A stretch of 64,000 nucleotides of DNA from Cyanoderma ruficeps (Eukaryota > Chordata > Aves > Passeriformes > Timaliidae), in contig VZDJ01000011.1 of NCBI GenBank assembly GCA_008694505.1, positions 1,551,598 through 1,615,597 of the forward strand, written 5' to 3'. A model generated the notes under the pieces. The model saw nothing but the letters and a program-made list of their open reading frames with translations, was not told where the DNA came from and did not search any database. The position numbers and the translations under genes were made by a program. Below are positions 37,392 through 51,115 of this stretch, piece by piece (positions within the stretch are counted from its first letter, which is position 1; the number at the start of each line of letters is the position of its first letter).

Positions 37392-40300
37392 ATTTTACTT
37401 TATCCTTTCAACATGAGATGCCTTAGATAACTCGGGTTCTCCTTGATATCTTGCAATATTTGCTCGTAATTCCTGTAGATTAGACTCTGGACAGTTGAAA
37501 TTATAGTTGCCTTATGTTATGTAGATCTAAATTCAAGGTACCAAATCATAAAAATAATTTTAAAAAATGTATTTTCAATACAAAAACCATTGGGTTTCAT
37601 GACCAGTCAGAAAAAGCCAAAGGTTTTGCTGATGAAATATTGATTGTTGCATCACTTAAGACAGTGTAAATAAGAAGCAGTTCCAGGGTCAAACTCACCA
37701 ATATTGAAACAGGGATGTCACAGCCATTGATCTGGGACTCATTAGGGTGCTGAATGAACATTACTGTGCAATTGTGCTAGTGAGATGGATCACCATTTGC
37801 AGATGGAACATGCGGAGCGATTTTACTGTCTTTTCCTGAGAAATGTTTGTGGTTTTCCAACAACAGGGAAATTTGTGGGTACACAAATCAAATCTATTAT
37901 GGAAAGGACATTTGTCTTGGAGCTTCAAGTTGCTTTCACAGGCTCTTTGATGATAAAACCTGAAGTAAAATCGAGGCAATGTGGTTGCATTTTCTTTCTG
38001 CAAAGTTGAAAATTATAGCCCAAAGCTGGGTTTTGGTCAGACTTTGTTGCTTCCCACAATAGCTGCTAGAATACAGTTTCTGTGGCAAGAGGACTTTCAG
38101 GAATTCATAGGTAAAGTAATTGATGACCACAAGTCACTGAGGAAAGTTAGGCTTATTAGCTTATTCCTACTGTGTACACAAAATGAAAATAGTCTCAGAC
38201 TACTCTGGAAGAATGTAGGGATGCTGGAGTCAAAATATTGCAAACCAGTCCTCTGAGAAAGCTATAGAGTGTAGAAATATTGAAGATTAGCCAAAAGGCA
38301 AAACCTATATGACATTGTCAGTGAAGACAGGAATTTACTAGCAGGATGGCCCATATCTCTTACAAGCAGCATAGCAGACTACTCTTTAACTTCAAATTTG
38401 GATGAACATTGTGAGCAAAGTAACCTTTACATCATTAAATGAATTAAATATTACCTTACTCAGAATACTCCTGAATTTGTGGCACTTCCAAATTATTTTT
38501 TTTTTCTTTCTGATACAGCTCATAGCTCCTTGCAAACATGCCATAGATAGCCTGAGGGAGTTCTTTATTGAATCTTTGACTAGAGAAAACAATTCATTCC
38601 CAATGGAAAAAAGTAATAGCCTGCCTGATGTTCAAGCAATGCACTTTTACAAGAAAGCCAAATCTCAGTTGCTGTATTTCAACCTAGAATGTTCAACCCT
38701 ATTACACTGGAACTGATACAAAATATTCAATAATTCATTTCTATACAATCCTTATGGTTTTGGAGTTTTTAGTTTTTGACTTAAACTATGGTAACAAGTC
38801 TCATGATGACTAATTGAAACTAATTACTTCCTAGAACAAATTAAAGAGGGCAATTTGGGAGGGGGGAAATAAAAAAATAAATGCCTTCTGTAGAATATGT
38901 GAGTGGGTGTATTGTGCCTGAGCAGCTGTGTTGCTAAGTACTGTGAATGCTCTCTGAGATCTTACAATTCTAAAAATTCTGAACAACATAATCATGCTTG
39001 TAATTGGAGACTTATTCTTCTGCATGTAGTTTAGGATTAATGCACAGTTGTTTTGGTGTTCCATCATGAATTCATTTAATTTAATCATTGCTTTCTAGAA
39101 CAGATCATGGGAAAGCAATAAAACTCTCAAAATTAAAAAAAAAAAAGAAAAAAGGAAAAAAAGAAAAATTAAGGGTTTAGGTAGATGATTTTGATAAAAG
39201 CAAATATTTTTTAATCCCTTTTTCTTCTTCAAAAAAAGGTAATCAAACACTTAAAAGTTTTTCTATTATTGCTTTTTCTCCTGATCTTTACTAAAGATGG
39301 CTCCTTTTTTTTTGGCCCATAATACTGATTTTTATAGATATATTTAAAAAGCATCACTCTTCAGTTGAATATCTGCCTGAATGGCGAGATTCAGAAAAAG
39401 ATTCTAAATCACGTGCAATCATACCAAATTTGTGAGACACTCTCTTTAAAACTAGTAATGAACATGATGAAATTGGAATGAAAGCCCAAATGTAATAGTA
39501 TTTCACCGGGGATTTTTATTTTATTTTAGATCAAATTCCATATTTTTACACATACATCACTAGAAAATACCTCCTGCCTAACATTATTGCCAAGTAAATT
39601 TAAAAATAATAATCTTGACAGTTAAAAAATGAACATCTAAATTTTAAATGTCCACACTGTCTAATCAAGCAAACCAGAAAACAAAATATGGAATTACTGC
39701 AATAAGAGATGGATTTTTTTTTTTCTTGTTGTTGCCTGCTTATCTTCACTGACCCGTTTAAGGAAAATTTTTCTTGTATATTCTTCCCTTATTTTATATT
39801 CCATTACAGTGTAGATCATTGGTAGAAAATAGCCAAAAAGGCTCTCTTTTTAGCTAGATTTGTTGGATTCACAATTTGCTGAATCCTATTAATTTTGCAT
39901 AGAAACATTTTATAGAATTTATGCATGAACTTGTTAAGACCAAGTGGTCTTTTCAAATGACAAAAGATACCACAGCTCTGTGGTTTTTGAAGTAGGCTGT
40001 TTTTACACTTCATTATCTCTCTCAGAACAACTTGGCCTTGTACAGAGTACTGTCATTGGGACTCAAGTATTTCTTCTTAAGTTTCTTCAGCATTCTTTTC
40101 TCTTTATATCTTCATACTCTTCAGGTTCTAAATACTGCAACTCCAAATTGTTCCTGACCGTATAAAATCAAATGGGATGTTATTATCACAATCACTATAT
40201 TTTATATAGTTCCATTTCAATACTGAAAAATTAGATGTGAAGTAGTATAGAAGCTATTTCATATATTTTAAACAAATATTTTTTATGATTTTAATCATAA

Positions 40301-41128
40301 AATTCTATCAAACATCACTGATACTATTGAAATTACACTTCAAAATATTCAAATGAGATTGAGAATCAAGAGCTACACAAAGCCTTACAAGCCCTGTCTT
40401 TTTAGCATTGTAGCAAAGGTCATTGTGGTTACATAGGCTAATGCATATACTTTAGTGGAACCCAGGTACAAAACCACATGCACCATTCATGCAGTATAAT
40501 TGCAGAGTTATACCAAATTCATCAGGAATTAATTTATTCTTATAGTTACCTCTCAATGTCACTCCAAAGAAGATTCTTACTTCTCAATAGATCATTCTCA
40601 TGTATGCTTGGCATTAATCATAATCCCTAAGAACCCCTTTGTCACTGCACAGTTTCTGCTATTGTTGTGTACTCCCTCCCATTCGAATGTTCTTTTTTGA
40701 AGCAGTGCTTGACTTTATAATAACAGTCATTTGTTAGTATGTGCATGCACATATTTTACATCTAAGCTTTAATCACTTTCAAGGCTATGTTTTTGTTTAC
40801 TGGTCTTCAGAAATTAATCACTGCTGGTTCGTTGTTAAGAGAAAAATGAGGCATTGATGAAGTGGCAACAATTTGTGTTGTCTGTATAAAAATCAGTTTA
40901 TGCAGAACTAAATCAAGGACTTAAAAGATATTATTCAGAAAAGCTCCTTTCCTGCTTTGCAATGCAAATGGTTGTGGTTAAAGGTACAGTAATTATCTCT
41001 TGGTAATATCGGAAGAGGAGAACACTTTAATAAATATTGGAAAAACTGTTAATCTATCTGCATGAATAGACTTAGAGCAATTTTCAAGAAATACTGACTA
41101 AACAAGGCTCAGATACAAGCTCAGATAC

Positions 41129-41159
41129 TTTTTTTTTTTTTTTTNTTTTTTTTTTTTTT
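41129..41159 (+). repeat. Poly(T) tract with ambiguous base
   Basis: About 30 T with an N at 41145. On the minus strand it is a poly(A) run, but no retrogene or SINE body is recognisable next to it. Confidence 0.8.
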
Positions 41160-41389
41160 ACTGTGGTTATAAGTGAATGATACTCTATCTTCCGTGAGAG
41201 CAGTGATGGTGAAAACCTTCTATCCCATTTGGCTGGGGAGTAGAATTGTGTATATAGAAAAGTTTTAACTCCATATATATAAAAATGATAGTAATAGTAA
41301 ACCAGAACAAGAGATATTTTTTTAGAAAGAAAGAAGACAGATTCAGATTCATCTGATTCAGAATTTTTGTATTTCGAACATATCATAAG

Positions 41390-41425
41390 CAGAAAAGAAG
41401 AAGAGGAAGAAGAGGAAGAAGAAGA
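41390..41425 (+). repeat. (GAA/GGAAGAA)n purine tract
   Basis: An all-purine run of GAAGAAGAGGAAGAAGAG type, ending at an N at 41426. Confidence 0.85.
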
Positions 41426-42339
41426 NTTTTTCTTGTAGGCTGCACTCCTGAAAATTTTTTTATGTGGTATTGCTATTATGTTTTGCTCCCAGAAAGTAAT
41501 TTAAGAATTTTGTCTTTTTTTTCCTGTGGGATTGGGACCACTTTTATCTCATTAATTCACACCCTTTCCTGGGTGTCCCTCTAGGATCTGCACCAGGTGG
41601 AACATAACTTTGCTCCCTTAAAGAATCTATTTGTTAGAGTCAGGCATTCTAGTTTCCAGGGACAGGAGATGCTAGATGAATAACATTTTCCATCTGTTTA
41701 TCCTGCATCAATGTTTCTATGCCAGATATTTTTGTAATGCAGACAGAATAACAGTTCTGTGATTGTATCTTTCATTTGCCCCTGAGCAGGGAAGCAAACA
41801 GACTAGTTACATGGACAAATACTGGAGTACTCAACTGAATAATTTCTTTAATTTTATGTTAATTTGCACTAAATTAAGAATTAAACAACGATAATAATTG
41901 AAAAAGCCCAAACCCAACACCTTCCCCCCTCCTTCCAACATTAAGGAACCCTACCCACCTCTTCCTAAAATACACCCAGAAGTACAAGATATGGAATTCT
42001 AGGTTTGACATTAGTTTACTGTCAACAATTTTCCTTAGTATCTTTTCCTAAAAGCCTGGTGACTCTATCAGTATGGTAATAGACTACTTGCTTCTGGCTG
42101 AACCCACAAGTAGTAGCAAAATTCATTGTACCCACAGGTAATTTTCTTCTTCTGCCTGCACTTGCAAGAAGTAGTACTTTTCCTGCATTTGCAGAACATT
42201 CATCAGTTTTCACAAAATCACTTCAGGATTACATCTCTCCATGCAGTAAAATAAAAAATGCTCCACTCTCAAGGCTGTTGAATAGACAAGAATTGTGACT
42301 AGACAACAGCAAAGAGGAATACAAGGTGTCATTTAGGTG

Positions 42340-42470
42340 GGGACTGTATGACTACTCAGGTCTGTCACAGGGATCAGTGCTCTGTTGGAGTGAACACTGT
42401 AGATGAATAAATAGCATGACATATCCTCCAGCTGAATTTGCAACCTAAATGGACAAAGTATAAAGTGAAT
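42340..42470 (+). mobile_element. Decayed internal CR1 fragment
   Basis: The stretch TGACTACTCAGGTCTGTCAC followed by AGGGATCAGTGCTCTGTTGG, and further on GAATTTGCAACCTAAATGGA, follows the order of the CR1 ORF2 region just upstream of the part seen at 5228. It is short, frame-disrupted and lacks a CR1 3' end. Boundaries are approximate. Confidence 0.6.
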
Positions 42471-43716
42471 GAACTTAAGGATAATGCCCTGGTTTTATTT
42501 CCTTCTTAAAATAACTTCCCATACTAGCTCCTGTAGAATTGAGCTCATGCTTCAGATCTTGCCTAACACAAGCTCTGCAATTCTGTCTGATCCTCGTGGG
42601 AGGGACTGTGTAGGAAGAGAATACCATCACGTTCTTTTTCTCTTCTTTGGTAGCAATGCCAGTCAGAGTCTGGCCCAGGGCCTATTCTGAGAGAAGAACA
42701 GTCTTGGGATCTGGCTTGCTAAAATCATTAGTCTTCTTGGTCATACTCCATACATATCTGTAAAATAAAACTGATGAAAGTACCGTAGAACTTCTTGCCA
42801 AGACCTCATGGGAATATCTGGGGGCATTTTGAAGTTATGTAATGAAAATTGCTTCAGGGGGAACAGATAAATTGTGAGCAAGAAAGCAATAGTGCTCTGT
42901 TAGCTGAAGTCAAGTGACTCAATTGTACTGTTTTTTTCTTTTTTACTGGGTAGCTAAAGCAATGAGATCCATATGAAAAAACAGAGACCTAAAACCAGAA
43001 TCACAACAGTGTATTACAGCTGTCCTGGACTTGCTTGAAGTTCAAATACTGTTGTAATTCACTGTTTGCCTGCCATGGTGCAGAGAGCCATCTGTTTGTA
43101 ATTAGTAGCTATATGTGCTTCTGTTACTAATAATAGTCCTAGGTGCCTTAAAGGACTTTGTATTTCTAGTTCAAAACTGTCCAGATTTATCTTTGGTTAA
43201 ACACCTCTGCTCCTTACTCCTCTCTTTGTTTTGGTGAGTCATATCACAGAATAAATCAACAACCAGTAACTCACTATAATGGATTTAATTACTGCTTCAG
43301 AATCTAAAGGACAATATATGGGCTCATATGTAAGAATATAAATTAATAATTAGAGACTTACAAATAAAATACACAGTTCTGTATTTGTACTACATATGTA
43401 ACAAGGAACTTAATAGAGGAAAAAATTATGGCACTTTGGCACAGATAGGAGCCAGAAGGATCTAATGAAAACAAAATAGATTGTTTCAGAATTAGTGTTT
43501 TGCAACAACAGACTGATGTGGAAATGGGAGCTATAGTGAATAAGGTGTAACCGAAATGCATGCAATAAATTTAGTTTTATTAATGAACTAAACATGGCAA
43601 CTGGGTAGGGCATTCAAAAGCTGGTTAATAAATATCAGCATGAATACAATCTCTGTGGACCATTAAAAATTATTTCAGGCAGTAGAGAAATTGAAAATTT
43701 TCTAAGTTAAATAAAG

Positions 43717-43846
43717 GAGATAGACCTTTTTAAAATTCCTATGCATCTTAAAATCAAAGAAGTCTATATAGGCCCTTTAAAATTTCTATACTCTTTAAGA
43801 TGAAAGAAGTCTATATAGCCCTTGCTAAAATTTCTATACTCTTTAA
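43717..43846. repeat. Imperfect tandem repeat, about 42-48 bp, three copies
   Basis: The second and third units (43758-43804 and 43805-43846) both read GAAGTCTATATAG, then a short variable part, then AAAATTTCTATACTCTTTAA. The first unit (43717-43757) is more diverged. A partial fourth start (GAAGTACATCTAG) follows at 43847. Confidence 0.8.
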
Positions 43847-44810
43847 AGAAGTACATCTAGATAATGAAAGATAGGACTCTGAGAATCACATGGAAGAAGA
43901 AAAAAAGAATCTAAACTTGGGTACCAGGTGAATTGCTCCTGGCAGTGCAACGGTGTGTCAGTGACAGACCGTGTTTGTTCTGCAAATGCTTATGCCCCTG
44001 TACTTCCATAAATGGTCTGACTTCACTGATACATAAAACTTCCCACACCTTTGTCTCTTCTCCATTTCCTCTTTGACGTCTATGACTTTGACTCAAACTA
44101 CGCTTCCCTCAAGGAGGACTATAGCAATTATATTTGTGGAAAAAGGAAAGGGAAAGGTTTGGAGGAGAAAAAGATAAAATACCAGCAACCAACCAAAACC
44201 AGATGGAACATACCACTGCAGCATATTTAACTTTATTTCATTAAAGGCCTTATTCCCTTCATGCCCATAGCTTTTTTGGGAGTGAATTTCATATACTGAG
44301 CTGTCATGTCAACTGCTATAGAAGATAATTTCTTAAATATGCTTGTATAAATTATTGTCCAATTTTAACACTTAATACATTCAGCATCTAGCCTGGTGTG
44401 GGAATGGAAATTGAATTCCAGAAGAGTAAAACTGTATAATAATTTCACCTCTTTTTTTGTGTTGGATAAACTGAAAACTTTTTCCTGATGATTTGATACT
44501 TCTTTGACAAAATGAGAAAAAAAGAGCATATTTTAAGCTCATGGCTTGTTACTCTTTCAGTCATCAAAATTAGAACAATTTAAAATGGAACATCACTGGA
44601 TAGACAAAGAGAGAAAGTAACATTTAGTAACAGGGGATGAAATTCCTCTGATATCTCTTTTCTGTTTCCTTATGGCAATATCTGACATTCATGACACTTC
44701 TGTTAGATTAAAGTAAATTTATTTACAAAATATTTAGATTGAAACTTTTATTTTGGAAATAGGAAAATCAAAAACTGGTTGGTGTTCATTTTCATATGGC
44801 CTCGGCGTGC

Positions 44811-44847
44811 CATCCTTAAGCATATACATCATCCTTAAGTATATACA
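44811..44847. repeat. 19-bp-spaced direct repeat
   Basis: CATCCTTAAGCATATACA and CATCCTTAAGTATATACA (44811-44828 and 44830-44847) differ at one base. Confidence 0.85.
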
Positions 44848-46286
44848 ACAGATAAAAATAAATCAGAAACTGGAATCCCATTCTTTCTTTTTCAGTTTGA
44901 CCATGTCAGACTTTCTACTGAAATCTGCTATTTCATTCTTCATAAATACTTCTTTACTGTACCAATGAGAATTTTCTTAAAGGACATGAAAGACTCAGTT
45001 TCTTCTACATATTTGTCTTTTTGAGTCCAGCATTTTACTATTCTCAGCCCAGTACTATAACCAGTCTTTATATTCACTTGTCATTATCTATTGGTGAAGA
45101 GCATAGGTGTTACCACATTAGATGCCCTGGACACTTTGGCATGGCCTGCAAGGTGGCTGGCCTCATTCCAGTCAGGATTCATTCTGTGCTGTTGACAGAA
45201 AATGATATATCTAAGATACTTTCTGTTTCATTACATTAACATAATTTAATGCGAGCTTAAGGAGTTATGGATTTCCTTACTATGTTATTTCTCATCACTG
45301 ATTGCAGCTTCATCAAATGAGACCTTAGTGCTCTGTCTTTACAGAAATGACTCAGACCAAAAAGGGTAAAAGTAATAAAAAATTAATTGAATTAGCAAAA
45401 TGTAAACATGTGACATTATGTAAAATCAGCTATTTCTGTTCAGGTTTTCTAAGACTCCTGATTATTTGTTGCTTTTCGATTGTTTGGTTGGTTGGTTGGT
45501 TTGATTTGGTTTTGGGTTTTTTTGGTTGTAGTTATAAAATTTTGAACACCCAGTTACACTCCGAGACCTTTGATGAAACTTTCAGATAACTCATTTTAAG
45601 ATGATATTTATATGCTTCTGAGCTTTCCTTCCTGTGCAGCTCTAATTTTTAACTTTCTTGTCTCATATCCAAGAGCAGTAGCACAAATGAGCTCTATAAA
45701 ATAAACAACCTCTATTTCCTGGCACTCAAGGAAGCCAGAACCCCTTAGCTCTTTTTTATAAACAGTTTTAAAGATATTCCATTTAAATGCAGATATTTGA
45801 CTATTTACTGCAACATAGTAAAAATACATTATTTTTCCTTATGAAGTCAAAGGAAACCAAAGGGTTAACCATGGACATTTCTTGAGATAAAACTCCAACA
45901 CTCCCTTCTGGAAAGGCTTTATAATAATAAAAATAATGCATTTAATTTAAGAAAAGAAAGTCTTTTATAATTTTCAAGCAAACTTAATTTTCATTTTGAC
46001 AATAATAAGAAGGATTCCTTCATATTCATGCAAAGTAAAGTGGAATGATGTTTTTATTAGAGGGAAAAAAAGAGAGCATTTGGCCTTCCTTTAAGTGATA
46101 TATCAGCACATACTGTAAAAAGCCCCATGAATGTCTTTGAATATTTCCTTTTTTTCAAAGACCTGCTTTTCTATTACTGTATCAGGATGAGGGAACAACT
46201 CAACTGCAGCCAGTGAAGTTGCACTGATTTTGTTAAAGAGACATTGCAGCAAGCTTTGCTCCATACAAACTTTATTTTAAGCAAAT

Positions 46287-46313
46287 TATTTTATTTTATT
46301 TTATTTTTATTTT
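46287..46313. repeat. (ATTTT)n microsatellite
   Basis: About five pentanucleotide units. Confidence 0.8.
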
Positions 46314-46481
46314 GGTGCAGTTGGGATTTTCTTTGGTTATAAATGTATCAACATATTTGAGAAACAGTGTTGTCAATACATATGCATATTCGGCATAGTC
46401 AAGAGACATTTTGCCACATCTTTGTTTAAGTTTTTGTTTGTTTGTTTGCTGGTTGTGGCTTTTGTTGTTTTGTTCTGCTTT

Positions 46482-46514
46482 TTTTCTTTCTGGAGACACT
46501 ATCCAGAAAGAAAA
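46482..46514. repeat. Perfect 13-bp inverted repeat
   Basis: TTTTCTTTCTGGA (46482-46494) and its exact reverse complement (46502-46514) are separated by a 7-base loop, GACACTA. Confidence 0.9.
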
Positions 46515-47786
46515 TCTAGGCACAGAATAATATTTTAGGTGTAACTTCAATATCTAAAATGGACTGTGCAGCATAACCCTTTTGACCTGACATCTTTTTA
46601 TACATAAAAGGGAAATAAAATCTTATATACTTCTTGAAATTTTAAAATCCTGGTAAGGATGAAAGAACTGCATCATATTAATGATCTTTACATCTGCACA
46701 TTCATCAATAGCTGCTGACCATGTATTCTAATATCCCTGAATTCAGGTGCCAGCATTGGCAGCTTCTAAAATGGCTATATTGATTTTGTTTTGCTTCCTT
46801 GGATTTTAGACTAACAGTTTGAATTGAACGAACGGACTTAAATCAATTTCCCCAAGCTATGGAGGATCTGGAAAATATTCTCATTCTACTGGCCTGTTTT
46901 GCTCTATAACACACCTGGAGGTGCTGGAATCAAAAGGAATCTAAACACCTAAACATCTAAGCATCCAGAAGAGAGTTCATTTCATAGTAATACAATTTTT
47001 AATTCCATGGCACAGATTAGTACTTATCTTGTAGACCACTGGAAAGGAAGCAAGCACTGACCCTAGACTGCGACTGCCAGGGAGATCTGTACATATCTGT
47101 TACTGAAACATCTTGGTGTGTGCCATCCATTTGTGGTACACACTTCCTTCCCACCATGTAGGGAGAGGCCCACAGAAGCCAGTGGACTGCTGTTCAGGAG
47201 TAGTGCTGCACATCAGACTCCCCACAGTTGTATTTGACATGAAAGCACCCTGGACTCTCTGGCAGATGAATTTCGGCTACTAACTACTCCAGGGTAACTA
47301 GCTGTGTGTCTCAGCACAGTGCTGCACTGTACTGTGTGATGCCATGAGTTCATTGCTATCACACAGGTGGCAGTGAACCATGTACTAAAACATTATTACC
47401 ACCATCATGCTTGTGAGAATTTGCCAATCAAATAGGTGGTCTAGTGCAGCTTTATTCATCTTGTTAGTTATGCTGGTGCAGTACTGAAAAGATGCTGTCG
47501 CAAGGCATTTTGATATGTTGAACTTTCATGTTACTAGTTTTCAAATTTTCACTCCTCACTTTATTTTTTGAAGACATATGAGAAAAACTGATGAACCATA
47601 CAGCTAGCAAGAAGTTCTCATATTGTTTGACATGTTGCACAATGAGCATTCTTTGATATTAATAAAAATAAATGCTTCAGAACAAAAAGGAAAATCTAGG
47701 TAGTTGTTTAATCTTAGCTATAGAACCTCTCAAATTTTACGCTATTTTCCTCTGCCTGTATAATTGCTTCAAACAATCCTGTATAA

Positions 47787-47859
47787 AGAGATTTTGGAGA
47801 ATGAGAAGGAATGAGAAGCAAGAGATTTTGGAGAATGAGAAGGAATGAGAAGCAAGAGA
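47787..47859. repeat. Perfect 34-bp tandem duplication
   Basis: The unit beginning AGAGATTTTGGAGAATGAGA and ending GAATGAGAAGCA occurs at 47787-47820 and again, identical, at 47821-47854. The first five bases of a third copy follow. Each unit itself holds two GAATGAGAAG copies. Confidence 0.95.
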
Positions 47860-50800
47860 AATTTGTCAGCAGTCTCTACCTTTTTTAGTATTTTTATTTT
47901 TGTGATTTTCTTTTTTTTAACCTATACACACGTACATCTCTGTATCTAAAAGATTTGCTGGTGTTGGAACTACTACTTTTGCATTTTTTACCTGCTAGGA
48001 GCAGATTGCATGCTACTGTAAAATCAAAAGAGTTTTTTTTTTGAAAAAATTACAGGATAAGCAATTCTGATAAAAAACAGATGTGTAAATGCTTAATACT
48101 CAGTATTGTTACATGCTACAGCAGAATCTAAGGCTGTCTAGTCTTAAGGCACTGCCCTAGATTCCCTTGCCTTTGTTCTAGCCATGCATCATTTAGAGCT
48201 CTCTTGGGTGAAACTGTAATACTGAGGAAATGGGAGAGAGAAAAGGGTGGAGGAAAAAGGAATGAATTCCCATAAAAAAGGAACATAATAACTGGTGGCA
48301 TGTTGATATATATCACCTGTATGTGTTACATATGAAAGCACAGGGCTTATACAAAACAGCATGCAGCATTTTGACACACCAACAGAGTCTTCTTAAGCAA
48401 AAGTGGAACATCTGTTTTTATAAGAGAATTCAAAGCTCACTGTTTATGGAAAAGCAAAGTGCATAGGTATTTTTAGAATGTTGCCATTTTAAGGTATTTT
48501 CAGAACTGCCTTTTCTAACCTTTTCCTTTCTATATATAGCAGGGGACCCTCTTCTCCACTGAAAACAGGTTTTTTGCCTCAAATAATTTATATATCCTGG
48601 TGCTCTGCTCTCTATTTTCAATAATTATACTGTCAACAACTTACAGATGGGATGTCTGAGACCAGAATTTCAGATTCTCAGAATATTGTTGGTGATATGA
48701 ACAAATAGGGTAGGAATTTCTCTAAGCTATATTAAACAACATAAAGCTCCCTGGATTTAATGGTAACAGTATTAATTATTAAGCGATAATTAGTGTAATA
48801 ACACTTCTGAACATTGTTGTACTTATCAACTGAACTGATCATTTAATTATATTAATAAATCATCTGGTAGTCTTTAATTAACACTTTCAGTGAAATTTCT
48901 TTTCCAGTCTGTACAACTTTTCTGAGTTACTGAACTGGATACATTTAAGTAATGATAGCATGAATATTACAATTTAACCAGTAGGCTTATGGAAACAAAA
49001 TGGCTTAAACCCTTAGTGAATTTATATAAGAAGATGGAAAATAAATCCCAGTTCATGGGAAGAGTTAATAAATGATTATTTATTTGATGAAGTGTTTTCC
49101 TTGTAGAACAAAAATGTTAGCCAAAGTTGCCCTCAATCTGAAGAAACAAAAACACTGTACATCATGGGATAATTAAGTGTATATAGGTATGTTAAAAGAC
49201 AGAGGGCACTGCAGCAGCACAAAACTACAACAGAGAGCTGTTATTGTAATGCACGGAATTACACAAGCATCTCATTTTCCCAAGCTTCCTATTTTAGCAT
49301 AATGCTAACTTGTAGATTTTTGGGTTTTATTTTCTATTTTGTTTTTGTATCAAACTTTTTATGAGGTCGCCTTTTATCTTTCTTGTTCTTGAAATGTTGA
49401 GAAGAAAAATCAATTCACATTGTGTCAAACTTTTCAGATTATTTTGTTCAGAGTTCTTTTTGCACAAGTGATACAAAAATGTGGTCTAACAGTTGCCTTA
49501 TGAAAATAAATGCTACTTATTAGAACAAGGGGTGTAAGACAGCTGTTACAGATGCACTAAGAAACATGGAAGTTAATACCTAAATGACCCCTTGTGTAGT
49601 GTTTTATCTTATTCTCAGCATGTATTAGAATTAGTATTTTGTGTTAAAGGATGGATACTAAAATGGGAGGCAAATTTACCGTATAATTATTATGTTCAGC
49701 CTCATCTTCCCAGATCCACTCTGAACTAAACTTTGGACAGTTCATTTCCCTTCCAAGTGTAAAAATGTTTTGTCTTGAAAATAGATGAAGGTACTGACTA
49801 AATGAGAAGACACGTAAACGTGTAACAATCTGTTTTTGAGGACTCCTGGGATTAACTTAAATTCTTTCAGAGTAGGAGTTTGTAGTACAGCATTCAGGAA
49901 AGAAAGAAGAAAGAAAAATAAATTCTCTCCTTTTGCTTCCTCATTTTTCCCCTTCTAAGTGTGAGTCTTGTATTGACCACTGATGTATATGGAACAATGA
50001 GATTTACAGAGCTGCTGTTACCCGATGTATCCATCATGGGAAGGAGGTAGGCATTCTTCTTCTAGAGCCTATAGCACACATAGTTGTCCAAGAACAAGAA
50101 AACGGAAAGAAAATTCATGCCAGTTTCATGGGTCTTAATAGTCACAGAAGGTTAGTTCATATTCACAATATTTGAAAAAGTAGTCCTTTATGAACACTTC
50201 GTAACACAGGACACAAAAAAGACAATAGTAAAGGGTTGTTTTTTTGCAGGTCCCACACCTTGAGTTTTCAACTAATAGTTTCTAAATCCTAAAATTTAAA
50301 TTTTGAGAACTTTTATGAGGATAAGTGAAGGAAGGATATTGTATTTTTGTAGCATACTGCTGCTAGCTTTTTTAATATCCACTTTGCAGAAGACATTGAG
50401 GGACATTAGATGGAAAATGCAGCGAGCTAGGCAGGATTTAGGAAAATTATGTTCAAACTTTGAAATTATTTTCTATTTGGGGGAAATGGAATCACTGTGC
50501 TCTGACTATATTGCATGAGAAAAAGATAACATATTTTTGAATATGAATCATATAGTATCTACAAGGACTGATTCTGGCAAGATTAGCTGTATTAAAAAAC
50601 CTACAAAAATGAATTTAAGAAACATTAGGGGAAAACAGTAGCTTTCAGACCTTTGACTTGCCATTTGGATACACTGCTAAAAGCCTGAGAAACAATGGAG
50701 CGGGGTGGGGCTGGGGGGAGAAAAAGAGATTGAGAGAGAAAGAGTGAGAGAGATATGCATATATATGAGGAGAAGTAATTAACTAGATCTATATTAGAAA

Positions 50801-51115
50801 TTTTATTTTCTTCTATTCTTCCTCTCATGGAACAGGAAAAAATTTGATTATTAAAATTTACACCTAGGTTTTAGCTATCTGAATATATTCACAGTTAGTG
50901 AACTGCATGCAGTTTTTAGCTACCCGAATAAATGCAGTTTTGGAATATGTTGGTTCAATTATGGGACTTCTTCAGAAGATAGCATAGGAAAATTAATCTA
51001 GTAGTTCTGAAACAGTACATATAGACTGACAAGAAGCATGAAATATTTTTTGATATTTACTCATAGACCTAAAAATAAAATTACATGCTGTTGTACAACT
51101 ATATTACAAAGCATA

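Larger units (their letters stand above)
32841..42339. other. Unique AT-rich stretch, no gene seen
   Basis: About 9.5 kb without recognisable exons or transposons. A G+C-richer island at 35240-35600 and a run of overlapping frames at 37761-38256 (74-91 codons) do not match any family I know. Contains a long (ATTT)n microsatellite, a poly(T) run with an N at 41145 and a purine run at 41390-41425. Confidence 0.5.

Noticed and set aside
41386..41426. Possible coding acidic/basic repeat from the GAA tract
   Set aside because: It is a simple purine microsatellite ending in an ambiguous base.
43717..43846. Possible CRISPR-like array (repeats of similar length)
   Set aside because: The units are contiguous with no unique spacers, and the genome is vertebrate; it is a tandem repeat.
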